The notes: generated from the sequence alone by a model not told the origin. A stretch of DNA of 64,000 nucleotides from Pseudaeromonas paramecii (GCF_039540575.1 NZ_BAABFC010000004.1:1-64000); one strand, 5' to 3'. Shown: positions 46,507 to 55,303, numbered from the stretch's first letter. Numbers and translations are program-made.

Positions 46507-48354
46507 GTGACCAGTCTGTCCCCGGCCCTGCCACTTTGGCGGCGTGTCGGCTATCCGCTGCGCCAACACTGGCACCGGCTGCGCTATCAGGGGCAGCAGC
46601 TGCGGCAAAATCCCACCAGCCTGCTGGGCCTGGGGCTGCTGCTGCTGTTTGGCTACTTCATCGCCGTGCCTGTGGTGAGCCTGCTGCTGGACGGGGTGCA
46701 GGTGCAGTTTGGCGACGAGCGCCGTCTGGGGGCCGATACCGGCGCCTGGACCTGGCACTACCTGGAACGCACCCTCTTCTCCGCCGTGGCCCAGAGCCAG
46801 TTCTGGACGCCCCTGGGCCACACCCTGCGCATCGCCCTCTGGGTGGTCCTGCTCTGCCTGCTGGTGGGGGGCCTGCTGGCCTGGCTGCTGACCCGCAGCG
46901 ATCTGCCGGCCCGCCGCTGGCTGGCCACCGCCCTGATAGTGCCGTACATGCTGCCGGCCTGGACCTTCGCCATGGCCTGGCTGGCCCTGTTCCGCAACCG
47001 CAGCATCGGCGGTCAGCCCGGCTGGCTGGAGACCCTGGGCGTGCAGCCGCCGGACTGGCTGGCCTATGGCGAGCTGCCCATTACCCTGATCCTGGCCCTC
47101 AACTACATCCCCTTCGTGATACTGCTGCTGGGCAATGCCCTGCGCCGCCTGGACGCCCAGCTGGAAGACTCGGCCCGCATCCTGGGGGCCGGCGGCCTCA
47201 CCATAGCCCTGCGCATCCTGCTGCCCCTGCTGCTGCCGGCCCTGCTCTCCGCCTGCCTGCTGATCTTCGCCAAGGTGCTGGGGGAGTTCGGCGTCTCCTA
47301 CGTGCTGGGGTTGCCGGTGAACTACAACGTGCTGTCCACCTCGCTGTTTCGCAGCATAGCCCTGCGCCAGACCGGCAGCGCCGCCGTGCTGGCCGGCGCC
47401 ATCATGCTGCTGGGGCTGCTCTCCCTGGGGCTGGACGCCCTGCTGCTGCGGGAGGCGCGCAAGTTCATCACGGTGGGCGGCAAGGGCAGCCTGCACCGCC
47501 GCCACCCCTTGGGGCGCTGGCGCTGGCCCGCCCTGGGGCTAGCCGGCCTGCTGTTTGTCGTCTCTGTGCTGCTGCCCCTGCTGGTGCTGCTGCTCTCCAC
47601 CCTGATGCGGGTGCCGGGGGATTTCAGCCTCGCCAACTTCACCCTGGACTTCTGGCTGGGGCGGGATCTGCCCTTCGTGGCCGAGCGCCACGGCGTGCTG
47701 CTGAGCCCCAACCTGTGGCGCGCCGCCTGGAACACCCTATGGATCGTCGGCACGGCGGCCATCGCCGCCGGCCTGCTGGGCCTGCTCACCGGCTATGTGG
47801 TGGTGCGCAGCCCCTGGCGGCCCCTGGGCCTGCTGCTGCGCCAGCTCACCTTCTTCCCCTATCTGGTGCCGGGGGTGGCCTTCGCCGCCGCCTATCTGTC
47901 GCTGTTTGCCGAGCCCCGGGGCCCCTTGCCCGCCCTCTACGGTACCGTCACCCTGCTGATCCTGGCCCTCATCGCCGACGAGATGCCCTACGCCTCCCGC
48001 GCCGGCCTGTCGGCCATGCTGCAGCTGGGCAAGGATCCGGAAGAGGCGGCCCAGATGGCCGGCGCCGGCTGGTGGCAGCGCCTGATCCGGGTGGTGATCC
48101 CCATCCAGAAGGGGGCCCTGGTCAGCGGCATGCTGCTGCCCTTCATCTCCGGCATCAACGGCCTCAGCCTGTTCGTCATACTGGCGGTGCCCTCTACCGA
48201 TGTGCTCACCACCTACGCCCTGCGCCTGCTGGATTACAACTATCCCCAGGCCGCCAATGCGGTGGTGCTGCTGGTCTGCCTGATGGCCCTCGTCGGCACC
48301 CTGCTCACCCAGCGCCTCACCCACACCAACCTGGCAGAAGGACTCGGCCACTGA
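46507..48354 (+). CDS. ABC importer permease, two fused permease halves (Fe3+/phosphonate type)
   Basis: A 615-residue membrane protein with about twelve helices and two permease domains. The EAA loops are LEDSARILGAGGLTIALRI near residue 220 and PEEAAQMAGAGWWQRLIRV near 510. This fused form is typical of SfuB/FbpB-like importers. GTG at 46507 is taken as start because GGGAG lies six bases upstream; an in-frame GTG at 46483 has no such site. Coupled to the ATPase gene by TGATG. Confidence 0.88.
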   Translation: MTSLSPALPLWRRVGYPLRQHWHRLRYQGQQLRQNPTSLLGLGLLLLFGYFIAVPVVSLLLDGVQVQFGDERRLGADTGAWTWHYLERTLFSAVAQSQFWTPLGHTLRIALWVVLLCLLVGGLLAWLLTRSDLPARRWLATALIVPYMLPAWTFAMAWLALFRNRSIGGQPGWLETLGVQPPDWLAYGELPITLILALNYIPFVILLLGNALRRLDAQLEDSARILGAGGLTIALRILLPLLLPALLSACLLIFAKVLGEFGVSYVLGLPVNYNVLSTSLFRSIALRQTGSAAVLAGAIMLLGLLSLGLDALLLREARKFITVGGKGSLHRRHPLGRWRWPALGLAGLLFVVSVLLPLLVLLLSTLMRVPGDFSLANFTLDFWLGRDLPFVAERHGVLLSPNLWRAAWNTLWIVGTAAIAAGLLGLLTGYVVVRSPWRPLGLLLRQLTFFPYLVPGVAFAAAYLSLFAEPRGPLPALYGTVTLLILALIADEMPYASRAGLSAMLQLGKDPEEAAQMAGAGWWQRLIRVVIPIQKGALVSGMLLPFISGINGLSLFVILAVPSTDVLTTYALRLLDYNYPQAANAVVLLVCLMALVGTLLTQRLTHTNLAEGLGH

Positions 48355-49508
48355 TGCCCGACATAGCACTGCACCACGTCAGCAAGCGTTACGACCCCGG
48401 CGCCGCCCCGGCGGTGGCGGATCTGGATCTCCTGATCGAGGAGGGCGAATTCATGTGCCTGCTGGGCCCCTCCGGCTGCGGCAAGAGCACCACACTGCGG
48501 CTCATCGCCGGTTTGGAGTCCCTCTCCGAGGGCGAGATCCGCCTGGGGGATCGCCTGGTGGACTCCCGGGCCCGGGGCTGCTTCGTGCCGGCGGAGCAGC
48601 GCAACCTGGGGCTGGTGTTCCAGAGCTACGCCCTCTGGCCCCACCTGACGGTGGCTCAGAACATCGAGTTCGGCCTCAAGCTGCGCAAGCAGGACGCCCC
48701 GCGCCGCCGCGCCACCCTGGATCAGGTGCTGCAGACCCTGGGCATCGAGGCCTACCGCCACCGCTACCCGGCCCAGCTCTCCGGCGGCCAGCAGCAGCGG
48801 GTGGCCCTGGCCCGCATGCTGGCGGTGCAGCCGGAGATCTTGCTGCTGGACGAGCCCCTCTCCAACCTGGATGCCCGCCTGCGGCTGGAGATGCGCACCG
48901 AACTCAAGCGCATCCATCGCCAGCTGGGCACCACCATGCTGTTCGTCACCCACGATCAGTGGGAGGCCATGGCCCTGGCCACCCGCATCGCCGTGATGAA
49001 GGACGGTCAACTGCAGCAGCTGGGCACCCCCCACGAGATTTACGAGACCCCGGCCAACCGCTTCGTGGCGGAGTTTGTCGGCACCCCGCCCATCAACCTG
49101 GTGGAGCTGAGCCTGCCCAGCCCCCTGGCCAGCCAGCTGACCCGCTACCTGGGCACCTGTGGCCGCTGGCAACCGGGCATCGAGGCCGTGGGCATCCGCC
49201 CCGAGCGCATCCAGGTGCTGGGCGGGGAACCGGATCTGGCGGATCCCGCCCTGCTGCTCTCGGCCCACCTCACCAGCCTGCTGCCCACCGGCGGCAGCTG
49301 GATCCTGGAGCTGACGGTGGCCGGCGACCGGCTGCACCTGTGTACCCAGACGCCGCCCAGCTGGGCGGAAGGCGCCAGCCTCTGGCTACGAGTCCGCGCC
49401 GAGGATCTGCACCTGTTCGACTCACAAGGACGCCGCCTGGCCGCCCCCCGGCCGGCCGCGCCGACCCCACGCACACCCTGTTCTCAGCCTGTCATGGAGA
49501 TTGCCTGA
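48354..49508 (+). CDS. ABC importer ATPase (Fe3+/phosphonate/putrescine type)
   Basis: A 384-residue ATPase. Walker A is GPSGCGKSTT (41-50), the signature LSGGQQQRVALARML, Walker B ILLLDEPLSNLD, and the switch His FVTHDQWEA. The C-terminal part (from about 235) is a TOBE-like regulatory region, GIRPERIQVLGGE. It overlaps the permease stop and lies two bases before the binding-protein gene. Confidence 0.93.
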   Translation: MPDIALHHVSKRYDPGAAPAVADLDLLIEEGEFMCLLGPSGCGKSTTLRLIAGLESLSEGEIRLGDRLVDSRARGCFVPAEQRNLGLVFQSYALWPHLTVAQNIEFGLKLRKQDAPRRRATLDQVLQTLGIEAYRHRYPAQLSGGQQQRVALARMLAVQPEILLLDEPLSNLDARLRLEMRTELKRIHRQLGTTMLFVTHDQWEAMALATRIAVMKDGQLQQLGTPHEIYETPANRFVAEFVGTPPINLVELSLPSPLASQLTRYLGTCGRWQPGIEAVGIRPERIQVLGGEPDLADPALLLSAHLTSLLPTGGSWILELTVAGDRLHLCTQTPPSWAEGASLWLRVRAEDLHLFDSQGRRLAAPRPAAPTPRTPCSQPVMEIA

Positions 49509-49510
49509 TC

Positions 49511-50614
49511 ATGAAGATCCGCCCCCGCCACCTGCTGGCCCTCAGCCTGGCCACCGGCCCGGCCCTGGCCGCCGACCCCTTCGATCTGGACGCCCTGATC
49601 CAGGCCGCCCGTCAGGAGGGCCCCATCACCGTCTATGCCCCCTCCGGCAAGATAGTGGAGACGGCCCAGCAGTTCAGCCAGCGCTACGGCGTCCAGGCCG
49701 CCGGCCTCAAGATCAATGGCGCCGCCCAGATGGAGAAGCTGCTGCGGGAGTACCGCGCCGGCAACATCCAGGGGGATGTGGTGCTCACCGGCGACCCCAC
49801 CGCCGCCGTGGCCCAGCTGATCCCCCTGGGGGTGGTGACCAGCTGGCTGCCGCCGGATCTGGCCGGCCAGATCCCGCCCCAGGCCCAGAATCCCCTGCTG
49901 GTGTACGGCGATCCCACCGTCTGGACCTACAACACCCAGGTCTATGCCCACTGCCCCATCGACAACGTCTGGGCCCTCACCGAGCCGACCTGGCAGCGCC
50001 GGGTCACCCTGCAGGATCCCCTCACCAAGGCCGCCTACCTGGACTGGTTCAATCAGCTCGAACAGCACCACGATGGCGAGATGGCCGCCGCCTATCAGGC
50101 CTACTACGGCAAACCCTTCGATGCCAGCCAGGGTTCCGCGACCCAGGCCTGGGTCACCGCCCTGGCCAAGAACGCCCCCCTGCCCACCGACTCGGACGGC
50201 GCGGCCAGCGAGGCGGTGGGCGCCCCCGGCCAGGCGGCCCCCTTCATGGGGCTCATCTCCACCGCCAAGTACCGGGATGTGGCCAGCGGCAAGCTGCACC
50301 TGGGGATCTGCGCCGGCATCCGCCCCTTCGTCGGCATCAGCACCCCGGCCTACGGCCTGATTGCCACCAAGACCAAGAGCCCCAACACGGCCCGGCTGCT
50401 GCTGCACTACCTGATGACCGAAGAGGGCATCCGCAATCAGACGGTGGACGGCAAGATCTCCGGCAACGCCAGCGTGCCGCCGCACCCGCAGGAGGCCTCC
50501 GGCATCCATCCCCTGCTGCCCCAGCTGCTGCAGTACCAGGCCGACTCGGCCCTGGCGGACTTCGACAGCCGGCAGCGCTGGGCCGATCTGTGGCAGCTCA
50601 ACTTCCGCCGCTAA
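49511..50614 (+). CDS. ABC importer periplasmic substrate-binding protein
   Basis: A 367-residue exported protein with signal peptide MKIRPRHLLALSLATGPALA. It belongs to the solute-binding family 1/Fe3+-type cluster: ITVYAPSGKIVETAQQF, VVLTGDPTAAVAQLIPLGVV and a late ISTPAYGLIATKTKSPNTA. The paired tyrosines that bind iron in FbpA are not obvious, so the ligand may not be Fe3+. Two phosphatase genes follow, hinting at a phosphorylated ligand. Confidence 0.88.
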   Translation: MKIRPRHLLALSLATGPALAADPFDLDALIQAARQEGPITVYAPSGKIVETAQQFSQRYGVQAAGLKINGAAQMEKLLREYRAGNIQGDVVLTGDPTAAVAQLIPLGVVTSWLPPDLAGQIPPQAQNPLLVYGDPTVWTYNTQVYAHCPIDNVWALTEPTWQRRVTLQDPLTKAAYLDWFNQLEQHHDGEMAAAYQAYYGKPFDASQGSATQAWVTALAKNAPLPTDSDGAASEAVGAPGQAAPFMGLISTAKYRDVASGKLHLGICAGIRPFVGISTPAYGLIATKTKSPNTARLLLHYLMTEEGIRNQTVDGKISGNASVPPHPQEASGIHPLLPQLLQYQADSALADFDSRQRWADLWQLNFRR

Positions 50615-50637
50615 CCCGGCACCAGGCACCTAGTCCC

Positions 50638-50669
50638 GGCGCGGGCTCGCCCCCGCGCCTCACTTTTTT
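50638..50669 (+). terminator. hairpin with T-tract inside the ABC/phosphatase operon
   Basis: GGCGCGGG pairs with CCCGCGCC around six bases and TCACTTTTTT follows. It sits between the binding-protein gene and the phosphatase gene and could lower expression of the downstream two genes. Confidence 0.65.
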
Positions 50670-50685
50670 CGGCACACGAGACCCC

Positions 50686-51504
50686 ATGTCACAGACCCTC
50701 TCCCCGGCCCTGGCGGCCCGCTACCAGACGGCCCAGCGCCTGATCCGCGAGGCCGGCGCCCTGGCACGCCGCGCCTTCCTCAGCCCCCAGGCCGACGACA
50801 TCGCCTTCAAGGGCCCCCAGGACTTCTTGACCCAGACCGATCTGGCGGTGGAGCGGTTGCTGCGCCAGCGCCTGCAGGCCGCCTTTCCCGCCGACAGCCT
50901 GTTGGGCGAGGAGCAGGGCGGCCACCCGGGCGACGCCACCTGGGTGCTGGATCCCATCGACGGCACCGCCAACTTCGCCCGGGGCATACCCCACTTTTGC
51001 TGCGTGCTGGCCTTCGTCAGCGGCGGGCAAACCCGGCTGGGCCTGATCTACGATCCCCTGCACGACGAGCTGTTCCACGCCGCCCAGGGCCAGGGGGCCT
51101 GGCTCAATGATCAGCCCCTGCGGGTGGCCGGCACCCGGGAGTTTGCCCAGGCCAACCTGGAGCTGGGCTGGAACACCCGGGTGCCCAACCAGCACTACCT
51201 CAGCACCCTCGGCGGCCTGCTGGGGCTGGGGGCCAACGTGCGGCGCGGCGCCAGCGGCGCCCTGGCCCTGGCCTATGTGGCCGCCGGCCGCACCGATGGC
51301 TATCTGGAGCTGCACATGCACCCCTGGGACTGCCTGGCGGGCCTGTTGCTGGTCCGCGAGGCCGGCGGCCTGACCCGGGATCCGGTGGAGCAGGCCGACT
51401 GGGCCGCCGGCGGCCCTGTGCTGGCCGCCGTGCCCCCCTTCGCCGCCGCCCTGGCCCACCAGGCCGGCCTCCCCTCACCCTCTGCCCCAAGGAGCCCTGC
51501 ATGA
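50686..51504 (+). CDS. inositol monophosphatase family phosphatase
   Basis: A 272-residue Mg2+-dependent phosphatase. Metal-site motifs are GEEQGG (the catalytic glutamate pair), WVLDPIDGTANFARGIP and HPWDCLAGLLLVREAGG. Family members hydrolyse inositol phosphates, histidinol phosphate or nucleotidyl phosphates; the substrate here is unknown. It is read from the same strand as the ABC importer genes, behind a hairpin, and overlaps the next gene by four bases. Confidence 0.9.
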   Translation: MSQTLSPALAARYQTAQRLIREAGALARRAFLSPQADDIAFKGPQDFLTQTDLAVERLLRQRLQAAFPADSLLGEEQGGHPGDATWVLDPIDGTANFARGIPHFCCVLAFVSGGQTRLGLIYDPLHDELFHAAQGQGAWLNDQPLRVAGTREFAQANLELGWNTRVPNQHYLSTLGGLLGLGANVRRGASGALALAYVAAGRTDGYLELHMHPWDCLAGLLLVREAGGLTRDPVEQADWAAGGPVLAAVPPFAAALAHQAGLPSPSAPRSPA

Positions 51505-52103
51505 CGGCCCCCCACTTTGTCCGCGCCCCCGCTCACCTCATCGCCGAGGCCATAGGCCCCCAGGGCGAACACCTCTACCTGGGGGGCGACGAGGCCGCCC
51601 GGGATCTGGCCCTGCTGCGGGAACTGGGGATACAGGCCGTGGTCAACTGCGCGGTGAACCTGGACATCAACTATGTGCAGGCGCCCTACCTGCTGCCCGA
51701 GGCCGAGCGGCTGGCCGGCGGCCACGGCGCCATTCGCAGCTATAAGCTGGGGCTGGTGGACGGCCCGGGCAATCCCGCCGCCATGCTGCTGGCCGGCTAC
51801 TACCTGCTGCAGGGTGCCTTCTGCCAGCAGCTGCCGGACAAACCCAGCTACCCCTGCCGGGAGCGCGGCCATGTGCTGCTGCACTGCCGCGCCGGCCGCA
51901 GCCGCTCCGTGGCCCTCGCCGCCCTCTACCTGCACCACCAGCAACCAGAGCACTACCCCAGCCTGCAGGCCGCCATCGACCATATCCGCCAACGCCGCGA
52001 ACTGCGCCCCGAGGAGTGGTTCGAAACCCCCAAACCCAGCCTGATCCAGGCCATAGAACAGGCCGACCGCATGCTGAGGGTGCTGGCCGACCAGGGGTTG
52101 TGA
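51501..52103 (+). CDS. dual-specificity protein phosphatase-like enzyme
   Basis: A 200-residue cysteine phosphatase with the active-site loop HCRAGRSRSVA (CX5R, C near residue 132). HLYLGGDEAARDLALLRELGIQAVVNCA opens the catalytic domain in the manner of DSPs. Bacterial relatives may act on phosphosugars or phosphoinositols as well as on proteins. Its ATG overlaps the stop of the preceding phosphatase. Confidence 0.87.
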   Translation: MTAPHFVRAPAHLIAEAIGPQGEHLYLGGDEAARDLALLRELGIQAVVNCAVNLDINYVQAPYLLPEAERLAGGHGAIRSYKLGLVDGPGNPAAMLLAGYYLLQGAFCQQLPDKPSYPCRERGHVLLHCRAGRSRSVALAALYLHHQQPEHYPSLQAAIDHIRQRRELRPEEWFETPKPSLIQAIEQADRMLRVLADQGL

Positions 52104-52261
52104 GGGGGCGTATCGCCGCCGACCGGGTGGATGGGGGTGGTTTACGCTGGGCCGTTACGACCTTGTCGTCATCGTTGGGCTTGGGCTGTGATTTCAATTT
52201 TGTAGTTGTCCGTTGCGCCTTGACCGGCATCGAGCCATTCCTGCCTGCCACTTTGCGGAGG

Positions 52262-52495
52262 CACCGGGCTTGGGGCTCGTCATCAACACCCGCTGCGCCG
52301 TCCCTGGCTACGCACTCCGCTCGGGCCTTCCCTGCCCTCGCGCCAAACCGGGCCGGGATACTCAATCCCGTCCCTCTCCGGTTTGGCCCCGGCATCATGA
52401 TGACTGGCTCGGCTCCCTGCCTCGCCGCCCCGCCCACCGCGACCTCCTCGGCCAGACAGAGGGGAGCCTGATCCCGTTAGCCTAAGCAGTTCCGC
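52262..52495 (-). repeat. large structured interspersed repeat, copy R2 (inverted)
   Basis: Read on the minus strand it begins GGCTAACGGGATC, then GGCTCCCCTCTGTCTGGCC and GAGGAGG, then CGAGGCAGG, a palindromic core CGGGATTGAGTATCCCGG within CCAAAC...GTTTGG arms, and GCGAGGGCAGGGAA-GCCCGAGCGG. The same order occurs on the plus strand at 56030-56345. The two copies point away from each other on both sides of the RAYT island. Bases 52104-52261 and 52496-52619 hold nothing else recognised. Confidence 0.7.
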
Positions 52496-52619
52496 CTGCT
52501 GGCCGATGGGTTTATCCGGCCTGATCTTGAAGGCAAAACGTGAAGAACCTGGGTGCCAGATGGCACAAAGCCAGATAGGATAGGACGCTGATAGAATATG
52601 GAAACCGGCCTATTTATCC

Positions 52620-52645
52620 GTGCGATTACGCTATCGCTAATCGCA
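52620..52645 (-). repeat. REP hairpin 0
   Basis: GCGATTACG and CGCTAATCGC pair around a short loop, matching the REP hairpins at 53815 and 55274 except for one extra base in the loop. It is the first REP of the island and precedes the orphan membrane gene. Confidence 0.75.
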
Positions 52646-52684
52646 GATATGTAGAGTTAATAAAATTAAACGAGCAGGAATCTC

Positions 52685-53164
52685 ATGGAACAAATCTTGA
52701 AAAACCTGAATGATCCATCTTGGTGGTTTACTGGAGTATTTTTCGTTCTTGTAGGAACTCTTCTTACAAAACTCCTTTTCAATTGGATACCTAGAGCCGT
52801 CCTAAACGTCTCCACAAAAATCCCGACCTATGCATATAGGTTGTCTATGAGACTTAAAATCCTGATGCTGAAGACAGTCAAAAACAATAGGCAACATGAA
52901 GTAAAAGTTAACTGGATTATAGCCCGATACTGGAGCTTAGAGACAATAACAATGATCTACATGGTATTTTCATTTGTTATATTTTTACTATATCCAAGAC
53001 AAGACGACGCAGGGATAAAACAACAACTAGTCCCATTTGCGCTATTTATTCCATTGTATCTTTTTCAGTGGGTAACGCATTTTAATGAAAAAGTAACTGC
53101 AAAAGTAATCAATGCCAACATTGCCTGGAAAAAACGCATGAAAATTGGGAGTAAGGGCGATTAG
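52685..53164 (+). CDS. orphan membrane protein, possibly truncated by the RAYT cassette
   Basis: A 159-residue protein I do not recognise, AT-rich and lysine-rich unlike its neighbours. Three hydrophobic segments are visible: WWFTGVFFVLVGTLLTKLLF, TMIYMVFSFVIFLLY and LVPFALFIPLYLFQWV. AGGAA lies four bases before ATG. Its last codons and TAG stop fall on a partial REP (GGGCGATTAG) at the border of the first RAYT cassette, so the natural C-terminus may be lost. Likely horizontally acquired. Confidence 0.6.
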   Translation: MEQILKNLNDPSWWFTGVFFVLVGTLLTKLLFNWIPRAVLNVSTKIPTYAYRLSMRLKILMLKTVKNNRQHEVKVNWIIARYWSLETITMIYMVFSFVIFLLYPRQDDAGIKQQLVPFALFIPLYLFQWVTHFNEKVTAKVINANIAWKKRMKIGSKGD

Positions 53165-53168
53165 GACC

Positions 53169-53198
53169 GTAGGGGCGATTAGCGTAGCGTAATCGCCC
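53169..53198 (+). repeat. REP hairpin 1L with GTAG head
   Basis: GTAG followed by a hairpin GGCGATTA / TAATCGCC around GCGTAGCG. A GTAG-type tetranucleotide next to the hairpin is the signature of RAYT-associated REPs. Confidence 0.85.
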
Positions 53199-53278
53199 GG
53201 GCACATGCGCACGCACCCGCGCAAAAACAACCACCATGGGCACGCCCATGACTCACCAACCCAGATGGCGGCAAAGAA

Positions 53279-53809
53279 ATGGCCAACTACCGCAGAGTCA
53301 AAATCGATGGCGCGACCTACTTCTTTACCGTCAATCTGCTGGAGCGCCGGGCCAACGCATTATTGGTGCAGGAAATCGACACCCTAAGGGAGGTGGTGCG
53401 CCAGGTGAAGGCCAAACATCCATTTCATATCGATGGCTGGGTTGTGCTGCCGGATCATCTGCACGCCCTCTGGACACTGCCGCCAGGGGATAACGACTAC
53501 AGCCTGCGGTGGCGCCTGATTAAAAGCGGTTTCTCCCGCGCCTTGCCAAGAACAGAATACATCTCGCAGATACGCCAAGCGGCGGGCGAGCGGGGCATCT
53601 GGCAACGCCATTTTTGGGAACACTGGATTCGTGACGAGACCGATTACCGGCAGCATCTGGACTACATCCATATCAACCCGTTAAAACATGGGTTGGTCGC
53701 CAAGGTCAAGGATTGGCCCTATTCGTCATTTCATCGCCATGTTGCCGCCGGCGTATACTCTGCTGATTGGGGCGGCGTTGAAAATGGTGGGCCGGAGTTT
53801 AACCATTAA
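53279..53809 (+). CDS. REP-associated tyrosine transposase (RAYT), copy 1
   Basis: A 176-residue Y1 transposase of the IS200/IS605-like RAYT family. The HUH motif is H60-L-H62 in PDHLHALW. The catalytic tyrosine is probably Y129 in HLDYIHINPLKHG, a family hallmark. GIWQRHFWEH and WPYSSFHRH are also typical. RAYTs cut and join REP DNA at the GTAG-hairpin. It is enclosed by two inverted REPs and is nearly identical to a second copy 1.5 kb away. Confidence 0.92.
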   Translation: MANYRRVKIDGATYFFTVNLLERRANALLVQEIDTLREVVRQVKAKHPFHIDGWVVLPDHLHALWTLPPGDNDYSLRWRLIKSGFSRALPRTEYISQIRQAAGERGIWQRHFWEHWIRDETDYRQHLDYIHINPLKHGLVAKVKDWPYSSFHRHVAAGVYSADWGGVENGGPEFNH

Positions 53810-53814
53810 CATGC

Positions 53815-53844
53815 GTGCGATTACGCTACGCTAATCGCACCTAC
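53815..53844 (-). repeat. REP hairpin 1R with GTAG head
   Basis: On the minus strand GTAGGTGCGATTAGCG, loop, then CGTAATCGCAC: the same REP as 1L in inverted orientation on the other side of the RAYT gene, so the pair forms a BIME/REPIN-like frame. Confidence 0.85.
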
Positions 53845-53890
53845 AGAGCTTGTCACCTCCATGGCAATCAACCTTAGAACGGATCTAAAT

Positions 53891-54556
53891 ATGGCAAAGG
53901 GATACAATCAAATGGTTAGAATTATCTGCATGGTGGCCGCGTTGTGCTTAGTGTGTGCCTGCGTCCCTTCTACCAGCCGTCGGATTGCCAGCAGTTACGC
54001 TACCCAGCCACAAGAGTCGGCGAGTATGGGAATCGTCAAGTCTGGTCATGAGCCCTACCCAGTAATATATCTCGGGGATGACTTGTACATTAAATTCTTT
54101 ACCTATCACGACAAGCCGATATCTGATAAAGGCAAGGTTTGCAAATATGGGAACTCCCGCTATGAAATCTGGTTGTGGTCTAAGCACAATGTTACGTTCA
54201 ATGTAAGTGATAGCTACTTTGTGCGTCAAAATGGCGATATCAGTCATATTGTAAAAATTGGTAGATGGTATAAGTATGCCACAGAGCCTCGCTACGACAT
54301 AAACCAGGAGCACGTCAACATAGACGCAGGACCTAGAGTGTCATCCGAGTTAATATCCCTATGGAAAGAAAATAAAATCACTGAGCTAATGGATACGGTA
54401 GCACGACGGTCATTCGAAATAGATATAGAGCCGACGACTGGTTGCCCGACCGAGAAGTTCAAAGCAGTTCTCAGTTTCACCAATGAGTTAGGTGTGCAAA
54501 AAAACCACACAATATATTTCTTTCCATTTTATTTCGATTACTACCTCCTCCACTGA
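53891..54556 (+). CDS. orphan lipoprotein between the two RAYT cassettes
   Basis: A 221-residue protein with a signal sequence and a lipobox-like LCLVCAC near residue 24, so probably lipid-anchored. The mature part is Tyr/Lys-rich with no motif I know. The start is uncertain (in-frame ATG at 53861, 53891 and 53912). AT-rich compared with the chromosome. It begins right behind the right REP of cassette 1 and ends 40 bases before cassette 2. Confidence 0.6.
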   Translation: MAKGYNQMVRIICMVAALCLVCACVPSTSRRIASSYATQPQESASMGIVKSGHEPYPVIYLGDDLYIKFFTYHDKPISDKGKVCKYGNSRYEIWLWSKHNVTFNVSDSYFVRQNGDISHIVKIGRWYKYATEPRYDINQEHVNIDAGPRVSSELISLWKENKITELMDTVARRSFEIDIEPTTGCPTEKFKAVLSFTNELGVQKNHTIYFFPFYFDYYLLH

Positions 54557-54601
54557 ATGAAGCAAAGTGCCGGATAGATCAAGGATTTCATAAACAGGAC
54601 C

Positions 54602-54631
54602 GTAGGGGCGATTAGCGTAGCGTAATCGCCC
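54602..54631 (+). repeat. REP hairpin 2L
   Basis: Identical to REP 1L over GTAGGGGCGATTAGCG, loop and CGTAATCGCCC. Confidence 0.85.
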
Positions 54632-54737
54632 GCGCATTCGTGCAGAGTCGCCCGGGCACACGCGCAACCGCCCACCCGCGCAAAAACAACCACCATGGGC
54701 ACGCCCATGACTCACCAACCCAGATGGCGGCAAAGAA

Positions 54738-55256
54738 ATGGCCAACTACCGCAGAGTCAAAATCGAAGGCGCGACCTACTTCTTTACCGTCAATCTGCTG
54801 GAGCGCCGGGCCAACGCATTATTGGTGCAGGAAATCGACACCCTAAGGGAGGTGGTGCGCCAGGTGAAGGCCAAACATCCATTTCATATTGATGGCTGGG
54901 TTGTGCTGCCGGATCATCTGCACGCCCTCTGGACACTGCCGCCAGGGGATAACGACTACAGCCTGCGGTGGCGCCTGATTAAAAGCGGCTTCTCCCGTGC
55001 CTTGCCAAAAACAGAATACATCTCGCAGATACGCCAAGCGGCGGGAGAGCGGGGCATCTGGCAACGCCATTTTTGGGAACACTGTATTCGTGACGAGACC
55101 GATTACCGGCAGCATCTGGATTACATCCATATCAATCCGTTAAAACATGGGTTGGTCGCCAAGATCAAGGATTGGCCCTATTCGTCATTTCATCGCCATG
55201 TTGCCGCCGGCGTATACTCTGCAGATTGGGGCGGCGATAAAAATGGCGGGCAGTAG
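54738..55256 (+). CDS. REP-associated tyrosine transposase (RAYT), copy 2
   Basis: A 172-residue near-copy of the RAYT at 53279. Differences in the shared part are few: D10E, R91K, W116C and V143I, plus a different last few residues (DKNGGQ in place of VENGGPEFNH). The HLH motif and Y129 are intact. W116C falls in the conserved FWEHW region and may matter for activity. Enclosed by REP 2L and 2R. Confidence 0.92.
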   Translation: MANYRRVKIEGATYFFTVNLLERRANALLVQEIDTLREVVRQVKAKHPFHIDGWVVLPDHLHALWTLPPGDNDYSLRWRLIKSGFSRALPKTEYISQIRQAAGERGIWQRHFWEHCIRDETDYRQHLDYIHINPLKHGLVAKIKDWPYSSFHRHVAAGVYSADWGGDKNGGQ

Positions 55257-55273
55257 TTTAACCATTAACATGC

Positions 55274-55303
55274 GTGCGATTACGCTACGCTAATCGCACC
55301 TAC
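55274..55303 (-). repeat. REP hairpin 2R
   Basis: Identical to REP 1R, in inverted orientation to REP 2L. It lies 20 bases before the next gene. Confidence 0.85.

Larger units (their letters stand above)
53163..53848 (+). mobile_element. REP-RAYT cassette 1
   Basis: A 686-base unit: left REP, RAYT gene, right REP in inverted orientation. Both outer ends (AGGACCGTAGG at left and CACCTACAGAG at right) recur exactly at the ends of cassette 2 (54596-55307), while the outside sequences differ. This defines the borders and shows that the whole unit was copied. Confidence 0.75.

Noticed and set aside
49511..50614. Firm call of the binding protein as an Fe3+-binding protein
   Set aside because: Similarity is to the broad family only; iron-ligand tyrosines are not evident and the two phosphatases suggest another ligand.
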